From Mesorhizobium sp. J428 (GTDB lineage: Bacteria; Pseudomonadota; Alphaproteobacteria; Rhizobiales; Rhizobiaceae): DNA of 64,000 nt. The notes beneath the pieces were generated by a model. That model was given only the letters and a program-made list of their open reading frames with translations, was not told where the DNA came from and searched no databases. Positions 57,001 to 64,000 of the stretch are shown piece after piece (positions within the stretch are counted from its first letter, which is position 1; each line of letters opens with the position of its first letter). The stretch lies in the NCBI RefSeq assembly GCF_024699925.1, contig NZ_JAJOMX010000001.1:744001-808000 (forward strand), given 5' to 3'. Position numbers and translations under genes: made by a program.

Positions 57001-57975
57001 GCACGTATCGTCCAGGTGCTGACCGGTTTGACGGGAACCGAAGACCCGGACGGCCTGTTCGTCTACCTCGCGCCGGGATTGGGCAGCCCGGCGATCATCG
57101 TGTCCTACAAGCTGCGGCATCGGCTCGCTGGCGCGGGGAGCTGGGCCGGCACGCTCACCTGCTCCTCGGCCGATGCCTGGATCGACGTCACCGGCTACGC
57201 CGCGGGCGACAGCGTCGAGCTGCAGCCGCAGGCGGTCAGTGTCGGCGGGGTCGAGGGTGATTGGGGCACGGCAATCACCATCATTGTCGGAAACGATGAT
57301 GAGGACCTGCCGGTCGTGCTGCCGGATGCCAGCGTGACGGCAGGCCTTGGGCATTTCGAGATCGCCTTCGTCACCGGCCCGGACACGAAGACCGTGAAAG
57401 TTCAGGTCTACCACAACACGACCGGCAGCCCGCCCACGGCGGCCGACAAGCTCTGGGCGCCAATGACAGTCGAGGTGAACTCGCCCTACAGCCGCGTCTA
57501 TGGAGACCCGTCCCGGACCAACGACTTCGCCAATTCAGGCTACGACAGCGATACCGTCTGGACGAAAGGCACCGGCTTTACGATTGGCGCGGGCAAGGCG
57601 ACCGGTGTCCCGGGCACGGCGTCCTCGATCACCCAGGCGCTACCTCCCGAAGCCGGAGCCGAGTATCGCTTCGCGGTCGATGTAACCCATCGAGCCGGCA
57701 GTGTCGCGGCCCGCTTTAGCGGCGGGGGCGGCGTGACCGGCACGCAGATGAACACGACCGGCCGGCTTCGGGACACAATCACAGGCATCTCGGGCAACAC
57801 GGTATCCGGCTTCCGGAAGGACGAGTTCTTCGACGGCGACCTCGACAACGCCGTGCGCTTCAAGAAGACGCCGTCCTGCCTGGCACCGGGTGCCCATTAT
57901 GTCTGGCTCGAACCACTCAACGAAGACAACGCCGGCGGTCCGATGTCTGGCCGCTTCGACGTGTTTGTCGACTAG
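54082..57975 (+). CDS. Tail tip protein: NlpC/P60 peptidase fused to TipJ/J-like host-specificity protein
   Basis: 1297 aa. Residues 1-130 are an NlpC/P60 endopeptidase with Cys25 (VDCWGLVH), His94 (DSHAALVVDG) and a third polar residue near His106. From residue 136 the TipJ part begins (NALVPVTAMRHIDPATARVA), with hydrophobic helices (SLLTILVSIAAAALAGPLAF), VPDPMGRIRISPPFGASSF, TRWAASYAVHVLQAPGNPFP and C-terminal fibronectin/carbohydrate-binding-like regions. An internal GTG at 54487 preceded by TGGAGGCC is in frame, so the tip protein may also be made separately. In many relatives these are two genes. Confidence 0.85.
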   Translation: MSHWSTPFVGIPYLDKGRSVAGVDCWGLVHLVFTRHLGIADFPSYADRYASDDERAEIAAIVAGEAELPIWSRIGDAPRPFDILFFRRGRWDSHAALVVDGRRMLHTSAQAGQSVIARFDTGRRPTVYRARWRPAVNALVPVTAMRHIDPATARVAVELPEGLTIAEIVEHVMPGLPEPARGRVRVVLVTPKGEIAIRRGLWHRVRPHAGVHVVVRLVSGKSALSSLLTILVSIAAAALAGPLAFLLTGPLGTSSIAYGVLKAGITLALTMVGGLLVNALIPQDTPEKEKPAFAIGSWRNRFTPNQPVPDPMGRIRISPPFGASSFTEVVGDYLYSRSLFVIGEGPIEISEPKIGDTLISEYDEVQVEIREGWPADEPQTLYPHQVFEESLSVDLTRPMPRDDYGNIIAGTPESKPVNRFTANDASGAGILLSFPAGLFAVDDDEKAWGINLDVRYRLVGTEDWTSGPSLNLWMKKKDPFFRMIRLEFPARGRYEIEIERMSPSDPTDPDDKYTYVMRCTWAGLQSYRPEYPLNYGRPLALVAIRVKATSQLNGTLDTFNCIAEPLRKDYDSGTGTWIVRKTRWAASYAVHVLQAPGNPFPVPDEEIDWPAFEAWHDYCVLKGLTYDRMHDFDASLQEVLAAIGAAGRAAIRHDGRKWTVVVDRPREFPVTHLSPRNCRDFRLAPSYFDPPDALLVQFLDETADFAPQARLIPWPVDLRFATQAALAADLAHDDGAEAEVHSDTLDLNNGIWVKSGAPGTGSWTRKVMTRIEEIDLPGSVNPDRVFVETRRRQHEIMHRAVESSCVQDGNIRTATPGDLVMASRDVIRRVRHSARVKAVDGNMVVLDDAFEMEEGETYAIRFRVYVPPAGEGDEGSDHSVVRTIATFAGRTSVVYMTGTGEAPEPRSIVHFGPAASDSIPLIVAAIERGSGDTSVLHMLPSAEIIDEKTDAEIPYPWTGRTGPIYPDLNVPAPARIVQVLTGLTGTEDPDGLFVYLAPGLGSPAIIVSYKLRHRLAGAGSWAGTLTCSSADAWIDVTGYAAGDSVELQPQAVSVGGVEGDWGTAITIIVGNDDEDLPVVLPDASVTAGLGHFEIAFVTGPDTKTVKVQVYHNTTGSPPTAADKLWAPMTVEVNSPYSRVYGDPSRTNDFANSGYDSDTVWTKGTGFTIGAGKATGVPGTASSITQALPPEAGAEYRFAVDVTHRAGSVAARFSGGGGVTGTQMNTTGRLRDTITGISGNTVSGFRKDEFFDGDLDNAVRFKKTPSCLAPGAHYVWLEPLNEDNAGGPMSGRFDVFVD

Positions 57976-57984
57976 GAGAAATAC

Positions 57985-60789
57985 ATGCCCGAAGGAACGA
58001 TATCGATCGATCTACCTCCGTCCGACACGCTCGCGGAAGTAATCGGCAACGTCGCCGGCGTGCCCAATACGGTTCGCCAGAGCTTCGAAAAGCTCTCGCA
58101 GCAGCTCGCCAGCACCGGGCCTCTTGCTCAAAAGATCGCGGCCGTCTCCGCTGGCGTTCAAAGGCGGCTTAGCCCTGCGGCGCTCGCAACGACCGGCGAT
58201 GTCGTGCTGACCGGTGAACAGACGATCGACGGGACGCTCACCAGCGCGACGCGCGTGGCTGTGTGGAAACAGTCGGCGGGCGCAACAATCACCTATGCGG
58301 ACGGCTCGACGAACTCTCCCGAGAACGGCGTTTACGACACGGCGGCGGGTGCGTGGAGCCGTGCGGCGGATGCAAACATGGCCGCGGAACTTGCGAACGC
58401 GGCCATTTACGTCTCGGGCGGGACTGATAATGGCGGGGTCACGCTCTTCTTCGGGATCGCCGATGACGACGAGCTAGGAACCGACCCTTGCCTGGTCGTG
58501 CAGATCGACGCGAACGACAGCGTTGTGGATCTGGATGACCGTGTCTCCTCCGCCGAGGACGAGATCGAAGCCGCGCGCGGCGGCGAAGCTGATCTCGCAG
58601 CGGCGATTGGCCTGAAGGCAGACGCCACTGCCCTCGCTGACCTTGCAGCAGAAGTTGACCTGAAGGCAAACGCCGATGCCGTGGTCAACAAGAGCGGCAA
58701 CGAGACGATCGCCGGTATCAAGACGTTCAGCTCTCCGCCGGTCGTGCCGGGCGATTCGTTCTCGATCGCCGCGACGAACGGGCTTCAGGCTGCACTGGAT
58801 GGGAAAGCGAGCAACACGGCGCTGGCGGGCGAGATCGCCCGGGCGACTAACGCCGAGGCCGCGCTTGCGCTGGTGAAGGCCAACATTGCTTCGCCGACAT
58901 TTACCGGCACGCCTAATGCGCCGACCCCTGCCGATACGGAGAGTGGAACGAGGGTGCCGACCACACTCTATGTGACGCGCAAGCAGCGGCTTTTGGGGAG
59001 CACGCGGCCCGTCGACACGCCGTTCTATTCCGACGGAAAGCTGGTGCTGGAGACGGACGCCGCAGGCGCCACGCACTTCATCGATCCGGTGACGGGCCAC
59101 CGCTCGATGCGCAACCTGGTGCTCGACGGCGGCCGCGGCCCGGCACAGAACGGCATTCTGCCCGTCGCCTTCGACCGAACCGGCAACGTCATCTCCGGCT
59201 ACTCGGACGGCGACTACATCCAGTTCCACCCGGAGCGCTTCGCGGGCGTCGTCGTCCAGGGCGACCACAACAAGATCTCGCAGCTGTGGTGGATCGAAGA
59301 CAATCACCATCGCGGGGCGCAGATCAAGCGCCAGCTCACCTATTCGCAGCACGGAGTGACGGGCTATCGCTGGGTCAAGTATCCGGACATGGCTGCCGGC
59401 GAGCCCGGCATCGTCATCGCAGAATTCAACGATCATGACCTGATCCGCGACCGCCACAAGAGCCGCCGCGTGCATGTGCACCCGAGCGCGCCGACGGAAG
59501 TGCCGACCAAGATCGTCATGGTCGTGGTCAACTCGCAGTCGAATGGCGTCGGTGCGGGTCCGACCAATGCCGCGTTCCCTGGCATCGGGAACAATGCACA
59601 GACCACGCGCAAAGCCATGCCGCTGCGCCGGCTCGTCCACTCCGCCACCGGAGCGCAGCTCTACAACAAGCTGCTGATGTTCAACGGTGGCGTTATCCCG
59701 CATCAGGACGGCGCCACCGGCCCCATCGCCGCGCTCGACGCGGCACAGATCGCCAGTCTTCAGCCGCTGGTCGAGGGCACGAATGCGGTCGCGACGAACC
59801 GCGAGACGTTCCTCGGTGCGCTGGCGCATCACCTCAACGGTCCGAACGGCTACGACGGTTCAGCCTACATCATCGCCGCGACGCTCGGGGTCGGAGGAAC
59901 CGGGTGGAAGGATCTGTTCTACGATGTTGACGATGTCGGAGCGGAGAGGCAGCAGGCATACCTCAACTGCCTGATCGCCATCGAGCGGGCGCAGGTTCTC
60001 GCGACGAACGTCGGCCTGCCGCTGGAGGTGCACTTCGTCGTCGACCAGGGCGAGAACGACATGGCGGCGGGCATCAGCACCTACCAGGCCCTGATCGAGG
60101 AGTGGCTGCCGATCATGCAGGCCGATGTCGAGGCCATCACCTCGCAGGCCGTCACGCCGCAGCTGTTTCTGGCGCAGACCATGTGGGCGCGTGGCACGGA
60201 GAACAGGCCGGCAGACAGTTCGCTCGCACAGGTCAACGCGGCCATCGCCAATGCCGACGTCCATATCCTGCCGCCCGCCTACTTCGCGGATTACAACGGC
60301 GATACCGCGCACTATCCGGGCTGCGAGCACCAGTGGCGCGGCGCGCTCTACGGCGAGGTGATGGCCGACTGGCTGATCCGGGGCAAAAATTCGGCGCTCT
60401 ACGCCACGGCCGCCACCTACTCCGGGGCGACCATGCAGGCGACATTCACGCATCCGCTTCAGCGTGACAACGATACGATCGTGCCGCCCACGGCAGGAGG
60501 TATCTCGCACAACAACTCGGCCGGAACGACTGTCTCGCTTTCGGCCGTGCGTCTGAACCAGGCCGATCCGACCAAGCTCGATCTCGCCTTCGGGGCTTCC
60601 GTTCCGGGTGGCGCCGCGGAGACGTTCCGTGTCGGTCATGGCGCCCAGGTATCGACGAACGCGCTTGGCTTCGACGTTGGACTCCGCTCCGTCTGGCGGA
60701 GATCGGACTGGGAGCGGTACTCGATGCTCGACGGGCGGCCACTCTACATATTCGCCAATCTCCAGGAAATCGTCGCTCCAGCGGCGTAA
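57985..60789 (+). CDS. Tail fibre with SGNH/sialate O-acetylesterase-like domain
   Basis: 934 aa, GGAGAAATAC before the ATG. N-terminal virion-attachment part, a helical/collagen-like middle (DLDDRVSSAEDEIEAARGGE, KSGNETIAGIKTFSSPPVVP) and, from about residue 500, an SGNH esterase: VVVNSQSNGVGAG (Ser519), VDQGENDMAAG (688-692) and DTAHYPGCEHQW (Asp773, His776). It probably removes acetyl groups from surface polysaccharide during adsorption. A beta-rich C-terminal domain follows. Confidence 0.85.
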   Translation: MPEGTISIDLPPSDTLAEVIGNVAGVPNTVRQSFEKLSQQLASTGPLAQKIAAVSAGVQRRLSPAALATTGDVVLTGEQTIDGTLTSATRVAVWKQSAGATITYADGSTNSPENGVYDTAAGAWSRAADANMAAELANAAIYVSGGTDNGGVTLFFGIADDDELGTDPCLVVQIDANDSVVDLDDRVSSAEDEIEAARGGEADLAAAIGLKADATALADLAAEVDLKANADAVVNKSGNETIAGIKTFSSPPVVPGDSFSIAATNGLQAALDGKASNTALAGEIARATNAEAALALVKANIASPTFTGTPNAPTPADTESGTRVPTTLYVTRKQRLLGSTRPVDTPFYSDGKLVLETDAAGATHFIDPVTGHRSMRNLVLDGGRGPAQNGILPVAFDRTGNVISGYSDGDYIQFHPERFAGVVVQGDHNKISQLWWIEDNHHRGAQIKRQLTYSQHGVTGYRWVKYPDMAAGEPGIVIAEFNDHDLIRDRHKSRRVHVHPSAPTEVPTKIVMVVVNSQSNGVGAGPTNAAFPGIGNNAQTTRKAMPLRRLVHSATGAQLYNKLLMFNGGVIPHQDGATGPIAALDAAQIASLQPLVEGTNAVATNRETFLGALAHHLNGPNGYDGSAYIIAATLGVGGTGWKDLFYDVDDVGAERQQAYLNCLIAIERAQVLATNVGLPLEVHFVVDQGENDMAAGISTYQALIEEWLPIMQADVEAITSQAVTPQLFLAQTMWARGTENRPADSSLAQVNAAIANADVHILPPAYFADYNGDTAHYPGCEHQWRGALYGEVMADWLIRGKNSALYATAATYSGATMQATFTHPLQRDNDTIVPPTAGGISHNNSAGTTVSLSAVRLNQADPTKLDLAFGASVPGGAAETFRVGHGAQVSTNALGFDVGLRSVWRRSDWERYSMLDGRPLYIFANLQEIVAPAA

Positions 60790-60805
60790 CAGAAAGGACA
60801 ATCCC

Positions 60806-61621
60806 GTGACCGGCTCGATCCCGAAAATCCCTTTTGCTCTCCCCCATATCCCTGCGCGACCGGCGTTCACGGTCCCAGGGGCCGAAGGGCGTATGCTCGA
60901 CTTCGAAGACATCGAACTCTGGATACAGCCCGATCTTGGAAATGTGCGGACCGGGGCGGGCAATTATCTGTCGATCACGGGACGCAAGGGCTGGCGGGCG
61001 CAGAGCAACGACGCCAAGATCGCCCTCGGGACCGGGATGGCAAACGCGATCCCGACGATCAATATGGCGGCAGGCGTGACGACATTGGGAAAGCTGCCGC
61101 TGCATGTGCCGGGATACATCATAAGCGGCAGCTACTTTGTCGCCGTCCTGTTCAGATGGGCATCGACGGCGGTGTTCGATGCGACGGTCTATCGCTTCAT
61201 GTCGGCCGGGATCACGGGCGGCGCGGATGTGGAGTTCTACTCGACTTCTAACCGGTTGGTGCTGCGTCACACCGATGCGCTGTCGCAAACGGCTGTCCTG
61301 ACGATGGCCGCCAACACCAGCTATCTGGTCTGGGCGTCCTACGATGCCGCCCTCAATCAGGCAAAGGTAGGTATCAATTCGGCATCGGCGACTGCGTGGT
61401 CCACGAATGCGCTCACGGGGGCCGGAGGAGCTGGGCGCGAGATCGTCATCGGTTCCGTTCTGAACGCCGAAAAGACACAGGGATCGCAGCCGCTGCTTGG
61501 CGAGGTGCGGGGGTTCTGGGCCGGTCGCACACCATGGGTCGCACCGGAAACTGACACGGTGCGGGAGGCCTTCCTGCGCGAAATCGCTTCGCTTTACCCC
61601 GACGACATCACATTGTCCTGA
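60806..61621 (+). CDS. Fibre-associated protein, LamG-like fold suspected
   Basis: 271 aa, GTG start at 60806 with AGAAAGGACAATCCC before it. Beta-rich with LDFEDIELWIQPDLGNVRTG, SGSYFVAVLFRWASTAVFDA and LGEVRGFWAGRTPWVAPETD, suggestive of a concanavalin/LamG-type binding domain. Position right after the fibre gene indicates a receptor-binding tip or accessory fibre. No close family named. Confidence 0.7.
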   Translation: MTGSIPKIPFALPHIPARPAFTVPGAEGRMLDFEDIELWIQPDLGNVRTGAGNYLSITGRKGWRAQSNDAKIALGTGMANAIPTINMAAGVTTLGKLPLHVPGYIISGSYFVAVLFRWASTAVFDATVYRFMSAGITGGADVEFYSTSNRLVLRHTDALSQTAVLTMAANTSYLVWASYDAALNQAKVGINSASATAWSTNALTGAGGAGREIVIGSVLNAEKTQGSQPLLGEVRGFWAGRTPWVAPETDTVREAFLREIASLYPDDITLS

Positions 61622-62184
61622 TCGCGGCATTGCTTGGACAGGCTCGGCGCGAACATCTGCTCGATCGAGCCGGCGCGCGGTCGGCACTGCTCCGGTGCCC
61701 GGCGCGCAGCCGGCGAGGCAAAGGGCAAAGAGGATCAGAATTCGCATGGCACTCCCCGGCTTGGGATCGGGGAGTTGGAAAGCCGCTGACGCAACCGCTT
61801 ACGCCTTCGGGCCGAAGCCCTGTTGTATAGCGCAAGCCTCCCCGAACCGAAGCCGGGTCGGTGAAAACGCTCCCCGGATGCACCGGAGAGCGTTGCGGTC
61901 CCTCGGACCGTTCGTCAGCGGGGTTTCCACGCCCCAGCGCGCCGTTTGAACGCGCCAGGGCGGAATCTAGTCGCGGCGGCTCTCCGCTGCAAGGAAGGAA
62001 AGACGAAACAGCCGGGCGCAGCCGGCACATGTGGATGACCACGGATGGCCCGGAGTTTGCTCCGGGCAGCGGGACCGCCGCCAAGCTGATACCCGCCCGA
62101 CAGCCAGATCACATACCTGTCGCACCCGCTGCCCACGGAAGACCGTGAGCCAGACGAGCGTGACCGATTCCTGGACACCCTTAA
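61622..62184. other. Hairpin-rich 560-bp gap after the fibre genes
   Basis: No well-supported gene. Hairpins: ACTCCCC/GGGGAGT (61751-61775), CTTCGG/CCGAAG (61805-61817), AACGCTCCCCGG/CCGGAGAGCGTT (61866-61894, one mismatch) and CGGTCC/GGACCG (61896-61910). On the reverse strand an ATG at 61747 opens a lipoprotein-like start (MRILILFALCLAGCAPGTG) whose GGGGAG site lies in the first hairpin; that frame then runs antisense through the fibre-tip gene without a stop. Confidence 0.6.
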
Positions 62185-62996
62185 ATGCCCGTTGAAAGCG
62201 AATTCACACCTGTTTCATCGACACACCCGCCGGCGCCTTATATCGGCGGCAAACGCAGGCTCGCGGCCGAGCTGGTGCGCCGCATCGCGGCGGTGCCCCA
62301 TCGGACGTACGCGGAGCCGTTCGTCGGAATGGGAGGCGTCTTCTTCCGCCGCGATCGCAGGCCGCCGGCCGAGGTGATCAATGACCGCAACGGCGAAGTG
62401 GCAAACCTTTTCCGAATCCTGCAGCGCCACTATCCGCAATTCATCGAGACTCTGCGCTTCCAGATCTCCGGGCGGAAGGAATTCGAGCGGCTGAAGGCCT
62501 CGGACCCGTCCACGCTGACCGATCTCGAGCGCGCCGGCCGATTCCTCTATCTCCAGCGGACAGCCTTTGGCGGCAAGGTGGCCGGGCAGAATTTCGGCGT
62601 CGATCCTTATGCCGGCGGCGGCTTCAACCTCACCCGGCTGGTACGGTACTCGAGGGCGTTCACGAGCGGCTCGCCGGCGTCGTGATCGAGTGCCTGGACT
62701 GGCAGGGGTTCATCCGCCGCTATGATCGGCCTGGCACGCTCTTCTACCTAGATCCGCCCTATTGGGGCTCGGAGGGCGACTATGGGAAGACGCTTTTCGA
62801 CCGGTCGCAGTTCGCGCTCCTGGCCGAGGTGCTGCGCGGGATCAAGGGGCGGTTCATCCTGTCGATCAACGACCGGCCGGAGGTGCGGGAGGTATTCGCG
62901 GGCTTCGAGGCCGACGGCGCGGAACTGCTTTACTCGGTGTCGGAAGGCAAGCCGGTCGAGGCGAAGGAACTGATCATCAGCGGGCCTGCGCAATGA
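62185..62996 (+). pseudogene. D12-class adenine DNA methyltransferase, frameshifted by a 1-bp deletion
   Basis: The first frame (62185-62685) has the SAM motif PPAPYIGGKRRLAAEL and AEPFVGMGGVFFRR; the second (62682-62996) has YLDPPYWG, the DPPY catalytic motif, and INDRPEVREVF. The first frame loses sense at about 62644 (RLVRYSRAFTSG); adding one C there gives RLVPVLEGVHERLAGVVIEC and a 270-aa Dam-type enzyme. Either a real null or a base-call error. Dam-like methylation usually protects phage DNA. Confidence 0.85.
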
Positions 62997-63346
62997 GTGG
63001 ACATCAGCAGACCCAGCCGGGCGTCAGCGCCTTGACGCTCCTCGGCCGGCGCTCCATTTCTGTGCCCATGTCCTCAACCCGGCTGGAAACCATAGGCGAT
63101 CTCGTCGATGGCGGCTACTCGCTGCACTACCTGTGCTGGTGCGGCCGACACGGCTGGCTGGACCTTGAGGGTATCGCCGAGGGCTTTGGCCGCGATATCC
63201 GCTACCTGCACGACAACCTAACGCGCCGTCTGTCGTGCGTAGCCTGCAAGCGGAAGGGCCAGATCACGTATCGGCTACACGGACCATTGACGGATGGAAC
63301 GCCCGTCAGCCGGGAGCGGCCTCGGATGCTCTATGGGGCGGGCTGA
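62993..63346 (+). CDS. Cys-rich zinc-ribbon-like protein
   Basis: 117 aa, ATG overlapping the methylase stop (ATGA). Paired cysteines CWCGRHG and CVACKRKG about 40 residues apart suggest a zinc ribbon; the middle reads LEGIAEGFGRDIRYLHDNLT. Function unknown. The last gene before the right-end repeats. Confidence 0.7.
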   Translation: MSGHQQTQPGVSALTLLGRRSISVPMSSTRLETIGDLVDGGYSLHYLCWCGRHGWLDLEGIAEGFGRDIRYLHDNLTRRLSCVACKRKGQITYRLHGPLTDGTPVSRERPRMLYGAG

Positions 63347-63361
63347 GCCGTTTCGCTCGTG

Positions 63362-63404
63362 GTGCCATTTGAACTTGCGCACCGCGCCATTTGATTTTGC
63401 GCGC
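63362..63404. repeat. Two 21-bp direct repeats at the inferred right end
   Basis: GTGCCATTTGAACTTGCGCAC (63362-63382) and GCGCCATTTGATTTTGCGCGC (63384-63404), 22 bp apart, 16 of 21 positions identical. Each holds CCATTTGA, the reverse complement of the TCAAATGG at 20456-20463. Spacing and position suit MuA-type end sites R1/R2; an IS terminus is an alternative. Confidence 0.55.
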
Positions 63405-64000
63405 TACAAGACGGCGTTTACTTGGACCGGTTCTGACGGTCGGCCTGTTCTCACAGGCTGGCTTTGCGGAAACGATGCCGCATTCCGATGCCGCTGCGAG
63501 GCCAGCAGTCCGGCTTTGGGCAGATCGTCTCCGGGCTCGTCAATGGCGCGCTGGGGCTGAAAGAAGACGTGCCGGCCGAGATGGCCGAGCCGTCAGCTTA
63601 CAGGCGGACCTGAGTGGGTGATGCATCTCTGCGGGAAACACCGGGATGCATTTCCGTTCCAATGGATCTTGCTTCGAACAGGCCGACTAGAATGGGGCCG
63701 TTAGCGGGTAGTCCGCTTTTGGGCATTGAGAACCCAATAGCCCTTGAGCAATTGCCGGATCACAACGGCGATGTACGCAAAGATACACATTTCTCCCAGT
63801 GGCCAATATGCCAATGAAGACATAGCGACTGCGCCCGTTATGGGGAAGGCGGATCCGGGCATCCGAGTTGATCCTAGCGACCCGGCTTTGGCGCGGCGAA
63901 ATAAGTTACCACCAATGTCAGGACGGTTGGGCTCCCGGCAACGACGCCGGCCGTGCGGTACCGGCCGTGCAGAGGGCGACCGTACCTGCCCAGCCGACCG
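63405..64000. other. Distal flank without a secure gene
   Basis: Probably host DNA beyond the prophage. Two weak short frames: forward 63488-63613 (41 aa, MPLRGQQSGFGQIVSGLVNG onward, coding-like but without a clear start signal) and reverse 63701-63823 (40 aa, with a hydrophobic MCIFAYIAVVIRQLL). A hairpin GCCGGCC...GGCCG-type GC repeat occurs near 63940-63975. Nothing else recognised. Confidence 0.45.

Larger units (their letters stand above)
20451..63408. mobile_element. Mu-like transposable prophage with siphovirus-type tail (about 43 kb; ends approximate)
   Basis: The order repressor, Ner, MuA, MuB, GemA, Mor, lysis, gp27/28/29/30-like packaging and portal genes, protease/scaffold, head, gp36/gpG, tail tube, tape measure, tip and fibre is that of transposable phages. 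Tail sheath and baseplate-wedge genes are absent, so the tail is non-contractile. Ends are placed between the secreted-protein gene and the repressor on the left, and just after the Cys-rich protein on the right, where repeats sharing TCAAATGG occur. Exact ends and target duplication are not proven. Four single-base indels suggest decay or assembly error. Confidence 0.9.

Noticed and set aside
60446..61747. Reverse 433-codon frame beginning with a lipobox
   Set aside because: Only the first about 45 residues are plausible; the rest is antisense to the fibre-tip gene. Kept as a finding, not as a gene.
20446..63731. Possible 5-bp target duplication TTGAG at 20446-20450 and about 63722-63731
   Set aside because: With many TG/CA pairs on each side, one 5-bp match is expected about half the time by chance; not used to set the ends.

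Overview
The window looks like a Rhizobiales chromosome (Mesorhizobium/Phyllobacteriaceae-like alphaproteobacterium) carrying one nearly complete transposable prophage. The evidence for the host is high GC, a typical rhizobial gene set (KpsF-type isomerase, galU, a DUF459 protein, gltBD, hisN, N-formylglutamate amidohydrolase, a CpdR-like regulator), a probable ROSE-type thermometer before hsp20 and a probable suhB/mmgR-type sRNA.

Host part, 1-20.4 kb. An arabinose-5-phosphate isomerase (cut by the window edge), an outer-membrane beta-barrel protein, GalU, a lytic transglycosylase and an SGNH-fold protein form an envelope cluster. Next comes the glutamate synthase pair gltB/gltD, with a vapBC toxin-antitoxin module wedged between the two subunits. 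After that come a threonine aldolase-like enzyme, an NTF2-like protein, hsp20 under an RpoH-like promoter and thermometer, a lysophospholipase-like hydrolase, hisN, an sRNA, an N-formylglutamate amidohydrolase, a CpdR-like regulator, tRNA-Val(GAC), about 700 bp with no supported gene, and one secreted protein of unknown function.

Prophage, about 20.45-63.4 kb. The order is that of a Mu-like transposable phage: leftward repressor, double operator and early promoter, Ner-like protein, ParB-like protein, small early genes, MuA-like transposase, MuB-like ATPase, DUF3164 protein, GemA, MT-A70 methyltransferase, Mor-like activator, endolysin and holin, terminase, portal, gpF-like protein, protease/scaffold, major head, gp35/gp36/gpG-like proteins. 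The tail is siphovirus-like: tail tube, frameshift-type tail chaperones, tape measure with a lytic domain, NlpC/P60-TipJ tip protein, and a fibre with an SGNH esterase domain. There is no sheath gene, so it resembles Mu-headed, non-contractile phages such as B3 or RcapMu. A D12-type methyltransferase and a Cys-rich protein close the element, followed by two 21-bp repeats that may be transposase sites.

Most unusual points: (1) four single-base indels in short G/C runs break or fuse transposase, holin, tail chaperone and D12 methylase; (2) the gpF-like head protein carries a C-terminal ADP-ribosyltransferase domain with an intact R-S-E signature; (3) the ParB-like gene contains a perfect 13+1+13 bp palindrome that could be its own binding site; (4) a vapBC operon with a perfect 13-bp inverted-repeat operator lies inside gltB-gltD; (5) a cluster of hairpins after the fibre genes, one hiding the Shine-Dalgarno sequence of a reverse-strand lipoprotein-like start. 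The last 600 bp hold no gene that can be supported well.
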